Assembly (NCBI RefSeq): GCF_009905375.1
Contig: NC_133647.1
Coordinates: 173,768,790 to 173,832,789 of the forward strand
Length of the DNA: 64,000 nt
Source of the DNA: Apium graveolens
Taxonomy: Eukaryota; Streptophyta; Magnoliopsida; Apiales; Apiaceae
Direction of reading: 5' to 3'
Each line of letters opens with the position of its first letter. Positions within the stretch are counted from its first letter, which is position 1. This document shows, piece by piece, positions 57,620 through 64,000 of this stretch. A program made the translations under genes and the position numbers. Under the pieces are notes generated by a model. That model saw nothing but the letters and a program-made list of their open reading frames with translations. It made no database searches and was not told the DNA's origin.

Positions 57620-60456
57620 TGTAACACCTCCAAATTCGGGGTCGGGGATCCGGGTTGTCACGAGTTCCATTTCCCTTAATGACACCCAATCTTAATAAAC
57701 AACCAACTACTGCATACTATGACCCCACAATACACACACACACACACCACACGTTATAGTCTCAGAGATGAATACCAAAAAATAACACAAGTTATTTTAT
57801 TCCACAATTATAAGTCATTACACCTCAAAAGGGTTTCTGAATAGATTTACATAATCATTTCCATTATTACACTTCATAAATATACATAAGTCTGGTATGT
57901 CAAAAATTGAAAGCTAGCCTATTGGTAGTTCCTACCTCAGCTACAGAGGCATCAACGCCTACAGGAAACTGTAGAACATTTCCTATCCGCTCGCGAATTG
58001 GGAGCTTGGTCCTGTTCATCTTGTCTAGCTGTTGTTGTGTGATGAAAGAATAAAGCAAGGGTGAGCAACAAGCCCACCAAAATAACATGTATAATAATTA
58101 ACAATATATGAGCATTCTCATAGTACTCATGAAAGTCTTGGTCAAGCAAAAATGAACCAAGTTTGATATCTTAACGCGACCAAGTCACAAAATATTTAGT
58201 ATATATGTATATATACTTTTCAAAATCTTTGAAATCCTCTGTCATGCATAATAGACACAGAGTTCCAGTTTACAACTATATAAAAATATCGTTGCAAGGT
58301 GATCTCATATATCTAACCTTATCTCAACGTTTTTCTGAAAATATTTGTCATGAATAAGATAATCATTAAATAAATATAAGTTGAGAAGATGAAGTTACAA
58401 GATACTCCAATATATTTATATCTTTTCCGAATACTACTTGAACTACCACCGTTCAAGGTATAATCAATTTCAAAAGTTCATCACATAGATGAGACTACAA
58501 GATAAGACTTGAATAGATTCAATCTTTGAAATATCATTTGAAAGAAATAAAGTTACGAGATACTTCATTAAGTCCCGATATACATATACACCTATATATA
58601 TCTCTCATACACTCCTTGAAAACCTCTGTTATGAAAATTATAAATAGAGTTGCAATATCCAATGAATTTGGAAAAAAAGAAAACCTTGGCATAAACCTGA
58701 TATCTTGCTGATCAGGAAAAGATACTAATTAAGTCACCTTTTCTACTAGCAGATGGATGAATTCCCCACTGGTCATCACCCTGGCCATATTAGGACCTTA
58801 TGCTGGACTGCCACTCAGCCACTTACGCTTTAATGGACTCCCACTGAGCCACTTACACTTTGATGGACTCCCACTGAGCCCATGGCGCCTATGCCGACGC
58901 ATTTTGATTGGGCTTACTTCCTCAACGTTGGGCAAGTAATCAAACTCTTTTATCAAATTAACAACTTCGTTGCGCCAAAAATACACCGCGGAGCCGGATC
59001 CATTAGGTTTTGAGCGAGTATTTAAATCCCCTTCGAAAGGAAGTTCTTAAATTTGAAAATGAGTTTTGGGATCCGCTCTAACTTTAAAATCATTTTGAAG
59101 ACTCGAAAACATTTTTGAAAATGTTTGAAGTAAGGATGATTTAATGGAATAAATCAGTTACAAATTAATCGAAGAATATCTGAATATTATTCTTTAAATA
59201 ATATTCGAATAAAGAGTAGCTTTTATCAAAATAAATCCAGTAAATATTTTTGGAAATAATACTTGAAACGAATAATAATTATCGAAAGATATACTTATAC
59301 GAAAGTAAAATATTTATTTGAATAATAAAAAATAATGTTTGATTATTATTAAAAACTATCGAATATACCTTATTCGATTAATAATTATAGAAAACTATAT
59401 ATATATATATAATACTCGGGAACATTGACTCCCGGTTTAGAAAAATGTTCACCTTTGGGTCCCCTATACTAAGGGTATACACAACTACGGCTTATCTCTA
59501 GCATAGGTATTATGCAGTTTATAAGCATTTGAATTGATAATAAAATATTAAGATTTCATAACATGCATATATATACCATATTAACATGCTCCAATATATC
59601 GCTAGATTTGCTAATAATAATCATGTACTTATCTCAAGATAATGCATCAATATATTTACATCACAACAACAGTATAACGGGTAGAAAACTTACCTGAGTG
59701 TTCCGGGGTAGACTTAACTTAGAGTGGGTCCGATAACCTATGAACAACAACATAAGCCGGAATTAGACCACAGTTGCTTAAGAAACTAGTCAAAACTCAC
59801 TCATACCCTAACGGTCGCTTATGGTCGCTTATACGCTTAACGATTTGCGTTAATCGCTCGCGTACCCTCGGCTCCACTAATTTTAATAAATTAACCGTTA
59901 CAAATTTTAAGGCGACTCTTTTGCAAATACTCTACCAACTGACCAATTAATCTTACATAATTGTTTCGTACTTCAATTAGTCATTTAAGGACCCTAATCA
60001 AGGTTTCAAAGTAAAGCGAGGGGTAATGGTTCATTCGCGAAATGTCGTTACTTAAAATGGTCATTTCTCCTAAACCGTACATCGGAGCGAACCACATACC
60101 AAAACAAAGCTTACGACACGATGTAACTAAATATGGCAAGGTTGCAGATTGGTCAGTGAGCTTTCTGTCCCGAACACTAAGTACAAATAGTTGAATAAAA
60201 ATGGGCATTACGACGACTATGTTTACGCGATTACCAATTTTTATACTACTCCAATTAACCACCAAACAACCCATAATCATCAATACAACAAAACCTCATC
60301 TAAACCATACCACATCAGCCCATATTCTCAAAGTTTTTCAACTCAAACAACCACAATCAAGACCTATGAACTATAATCAAGATTCAATTACCAAATCACT
60401 TCCAAATCAAACAAAACTACTAATAATCATAATCCATGCCTCTCATTCACAAAACC
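57620..60456 (-). repeat. LTR A copy 3 (inverted), inside copia-2
   Basis: On the minus strand this matches LTR A from about the GCGTAAACATAG region to the terminal GGTGTTACA, which sits exactly at 57620. It is much more diverged than the two copies at the left of the window. It abuts copia gag rather than a primer site, so it is the 3' LTR of a minus element or a solo LTR. The 60236-60456 part aligns only loosely. Its upstream end is cut by LTR D. Confidence 0.8.
58798..58890 (-). repeat. 30-bp tandem repeat in LTR A copy 3
   Basis: GACTGCCACTCAGCCACTTA and GACTCCCACTGAGCCACTTA recur at 30-bp steps, nearly three units. This is the counterpart of the 29-bp array at 2190-2265. Confidence 0.85.
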
Positions 60457-63400
60457 TGTTACGACCGGCATTTTATGTAATATTATTTATGAATTTGGTA
60501 TAATATTAAGTCAAATGAAAATATATTCAATGATTGTACGTTTGTGTGAGTGAAAATTTCTGCATTATAAATTTGCTTTGGGTAGTATATGATTTTTCAA
60601 AGCAAGAGTTTATTTAATTTCTTTATTTTTGATTTATAAGGAATATTCTAAGCTTTGGAAAAATCTTCTTTTAAAAGGCATTTTGATCACAAATTTTGAA
60701 AATGATTTTATAAAGTCTCTAAAAATACAAGTTATTTTATGGTATAAATTTTATAATTTTTGAACTTGTATTTTATTTTATAAAAATAAATCTTTACAAA
60801 TTTTATTTGTTATAATTATCAAATTACATGAATAACCTTGCATGCAAACTCTCTTTCTATTCTCTCAAAGGGCAAATAAGACTTTTTCAACCCCACTAAC
60901 TCATTTGATTATTACCAAATTACTACCTTAGCCTTGCATGCAAAATGGCCTAACTTTAGCCAAGGGACATTTTTGTAAGTTCTCACTTCCACTCATTACT
61001 TGTCAACCAAATAGCATAAAACAAACAAATCAAAGTGGAGAGAAGTCATTCATCATTTCACACTCCAACACACCACAAAAATTTCTCTCTTCCCCTCCCT
61101 CCCTTTTGCTCTCGGCCGAACCCCATTTCCCCCACTCCCTTCCATTTTTCATTCCATTTCTCATCTTCCCTAGTGTAATTCTTTCACCTACATTTATTTT
61201 ATATACTTCCCAAGAGTTTTGTGATTTGGAAGATGAAGTTTCATGGTTGCATGTGTAGTTTTGTGTGATCTCCAAAGAGAAACTCTTGATTCTTGTGAAT
61301 TCAAGAGCTCTCTATGAGATATATTATGTATATGTGCTAACTAAGTGTTTTATGGAGATATCATGCTTTAAAATCCTTTGCATGCTACTGAAATCTCATT
61401 ATAAATTTATGTTTAGCCATGCATGCTAGTTTTAAGACATTAAAATGATGATCAACCATGTTTTGCATGCTATTCTTTTCGAAATCATGTTGTTATCTAT
61501 AAAATTCGAAATAGATGTGCTTAAATAGATTGTTTCCATGATGAATTTCTTATTAATACTTAAAAGGAGTTATATTTCATAATTATTAAGGATAAGTATT
61601 AGGTGCAAGTCGATTTTGCAAGCATTTACAACTTTATGCCTAGCCGAAATCTTGTTATGTGCTTTCCATGAGTTGCATGTTATATATTTAGTTGCATGTT
61701 GTTGTTTTTAGGCATGGATGATCTCACCCAATGTTATTTTGAGAATAAAGGAGTTATTTCAGTAGATTACCATGTATAAGTCTTGGTTTAAGTATTGAGT
61801 TTTTGTTAGTTGAGTTGTCAAGTCAAAACCTTGGAAAAAATGAGAGTTATAGTTTCTGCAGAAAAATCAGTTTAATACCCTGAGATTTAGAGTGAGTTTT
61901 GACCATGTCATTGATGTGCACTTTGAGGCCCAAGCTACCAGAAGTTAGTATGGGGAGTATATAATAGGTTTTAGGAGTTGGTTGGAGGTTTGCATGTCAT
62001 TTGGTTAGGTGCACAAGTAGAATAACAAAATCTGTCCAGCAGGGGACAGTTTTGTTGCAACTTAGAAATAGGGAGATTTGGCCATGTCATGGGTAGGCCC
62101 TCATTAGGCCCAATTGGGCCTTAGTTAGAGGGTATGTCATAGAAATTTTTCCAACCATAGTTCATAGGATATGAGCTAGAACCATGTGTCACAAGTTAAT
62201 TCAAGTCAGGGCATTTTCTGCCCAGAAAAACAGGGGAACCTTGGACTTTTAGCTTAGGCCCAAGAAGGCCCAAGCCATGCCTTTGAGCCACATCAATCTT
62301 GTGAGATGCCCTTAGGTCAGGAGAGTCTTGTGTAAAAATTTTGAAGAAAAACTTGTAGTTTAAGAGTGTCTAATGCACTCAAGAAACCTTAGTTACCATT
62401 CTGAAATTTGCACCAGTGAGCACTTTCACTTATCACATAGTTTTAGAACACTTAGAAGTGAGTATTAGGTCAACCACCATAGTTGTAAGATAGTATAAGG
62501 TCAGTAGAGAAAAAGGCACAAGTGAGGGTCAATAGGTTTTGGATAATTTAGGAAAGGCACGTTGAGTTAGGAAGCCCAAATTTGAAGACTTTGTTTAGTT
62601 AGCGACCAAGTGACTTAAGTGGTGAGTCGAGATCATCCAAGCCTAGTGTGGCATTATGGTGTATATGATGTTATTTGGTATTAATATACGATATGTGATT
62701 ATGTGGCTACGTGTGTACATTTGAAAATATAATGGTGGATATGAATTAAGTGCGTATAGGCCTAAGTGCCATCCATGTTTAATTTCGGGTTGTAAATAGG
62801 TTAAGATGGTAAGAATATATTATAATGAGGATTATTATTATTTATGTAGGATCTCGAGACGAGGGAAAACTTGCCATAAAAGTCGAGTGAAGCTCCAGTT
62901 GTTGCTCCTACCAGTCAGACCAGACCAGTCTATCTCAAGGCAAGTGATTCAACTTGACCTTCGTATTTACTGTAAACAGTTCATATATATATCGATGCAA
63001 TTATCCTGAGTTATTTTGATATATTTAAATCAAGCGTATCTTTTGTTTATCTTTGAGTTACATAGAGATGCCATGAACCCTCGAGTACGTATTGCAAGTA
63101 GTTCAAAAGTCTTTCATGATAGTTTAATGCCATGATAAAATAGAGATTTGTTATAATACCTTATTGATCCTTTTGATTATCATGCTATTGATCCCTGAGA
63201 AATCTTGATATTGCACCCTGATGCTTTGATTCAACTCTTGAAATAACCTCGATAGAAACTTTATCTTGATACCTAAAAGCCAATCATTTCTTAAATTCAT
63301 TCATGATTGTTTGATAACCCTATCCTTACCCTAAAAGCTTGATACCCTGTTATATCTTGAGCTGATGATCACTTTCTTTATATTTTAACACCTCTATCCT

Positions 63401-64000
63401 ATTGGAACCAGTGATGCTTATCTTCTTGATGTTCTAATACCTATACCTTGTCTACAACCATTGCTTTAAGCCTAGTTTGGCATTACTCTTTCATATTATC
63501 CAATAGTCTTGCTCAATTTCCTTGTCAAAGTTCTTGTTTATGGAAACCTCTCAATTACCCTAATATAGTAAAGTCTAGTGGATCATGGCCCTGAGATTTA
63601 GTGTCATATTTCCAGTGTTTCAAGTTGATCTATAATCCCTTGATAAAAATGATTACAGTCGAAAGAGATTTTGTCATAAATCGGCATCAGTTTTTAAAAT
63701 GATTAAAATATGGATTTTTCAGTCCCAAAGGGGGATAAATGTTTTCTTTGAATGGTGGATCTGGACTGAGACGCGAGTCCTTTCCACACTTATATTAGGC
63801 TTAAAAGTTGCCTAGGGATTCCCAATAATGTTTTAGAACCCAGCGAGGTTCGGGATTACTTCGCGGCTGATCACCGGCTGTAATCCGTAGCGTCATAAAA
63901 TGATTTTGATTAAGAATGATTTTTAAAATTTGTTTTGATGCAAGCAAAATGATGCCAACTCACATAAGTTTTATCTCTCGTTATCATTGATTATGTCTTT
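60457..64000 (+). repeat. LTR D of another gypsy element, start only
   Basis: It begins TGTTACGACCGGC at the point where LTR A copy 3 breaks off, and shows no further homology to it. A CT-rich leader (CTCTCTTCCCCTCCCTCCC...CTCGGCCGAACCCC) lies near 61082-61120. A GC-richer block (CAGCGAGGTTCGGGATTAC ... CGGCTGTAATCCG) lies near 63840-63890, as in the long LTRs of A and B. It is at least 3.5 kb long and unfinished at the window end. Its partner and interior are not visible. No gene is supported here; short frames near 60938 and 62806 are isolated. Confidence 0.65.

Noticed and set aside
1..60456. Large inverted duplication (LTR A and copia on the left mirrored on the right)
   Set aside because: The LTR A/copia borders differ on the two sides (gag position 19384 on the right, a Tat-linked junction on the left) and the copies differ in divergence, so independent insertions explain the symmetry better.
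60938..61258. 106-codon Ser/Pro/Phe-rich frame in LTR D
   Set aside because: It translates the CT-rich leader; no domain, and the composition alone explains its openness.

Overview
The window is repeat-rich, gene-poor nuclear DNA from a flowering plant. Nearly every base can be assigned to LTR retrotransposons, most of them decayed, nested in one another or cut at odd points. I see no intact host gene, tRNA gene, rRNA gene, CRISPR array or prokaryote-type operon. The plant assignment rests on Ty3/gypsy and Ty1/copia elements with initiator-Met tRNA primer sites, several with LTRs over 3 kb, on a Tat-type gypsy polyprotein and on a Sirevirus-like copia element. The species cannot be named from this; an asterid eudicot is only a guess. 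Element letters (A, B, C, D, T1) are mine.

Layout. 1-12507: gypsy A (+), with a 5' LTR cut by the window edge, a ruined interior and a 3' LTR truncated at 12507. 12508-17077: Tat-type gypsy (-), whose gag, protease, RT and part of RNase H are still readable; it has its 5' LTR, but integrase and the 3' LTR are gone. 17078-26821 plus 40746-41025: Sirevirus-like copia-1 (+), with gag-pol (several stops), a 3.5-kb region after pol with extra ORFs and a dispersed palindromic motif, and a 3' LTR split by later insertions. 26822-40745: a tandem array of a small non-autonomous element, T1 (-), in the order LTR-int-LTR-int-LTR-int, with gypsy C (-, 29395-38264) lodged in the middle LTR. 41025-53148: gypsy B (+), strongly decayed, 5' LTR truncated. 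53149-57619: copia-2 (-), about 87% identical to copia-1 and cut inside gag. 57620-60456: a third, older copy of LTR A, inverted. 60457-64000: the start of a further long LTR (D, +) that runs off the window.

History. The order of insertion can partly be read. Copia-1 came first. The Tat element landed in its 5' LTR and the T1 array in its 3' LTR, and C then entered the array. LTR A copy 3 interrupts copia-2, and D interrupts that LTR. Truncated junctions at 12507/12508, 26822, 38264, 40745 and 41025 show deletion or illegitimate recombination after insertion.

The most unusual points: (1) gypsy A has LTRs about 99% identical although its interior is beyond repair, and it carries a second RNase H/integrase-N piece between the primer site and gag; (2) copia-1 has a TATA-led, broken ORF with coiled-coil character between pol and the 3' LTR; (3) the post-pol spacer of both copia copies is studded with a TCGATAAGTC-type palindromic motif; (4) T1 forms a multimer with shared LTRs and carries a 48-bp minisatellite whose unit is a whole number of codons; (5) an insert of about 240 bp of unknown origin lies in the RT of copia-2. 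All identity figures are hand estimates from reading the sequence.
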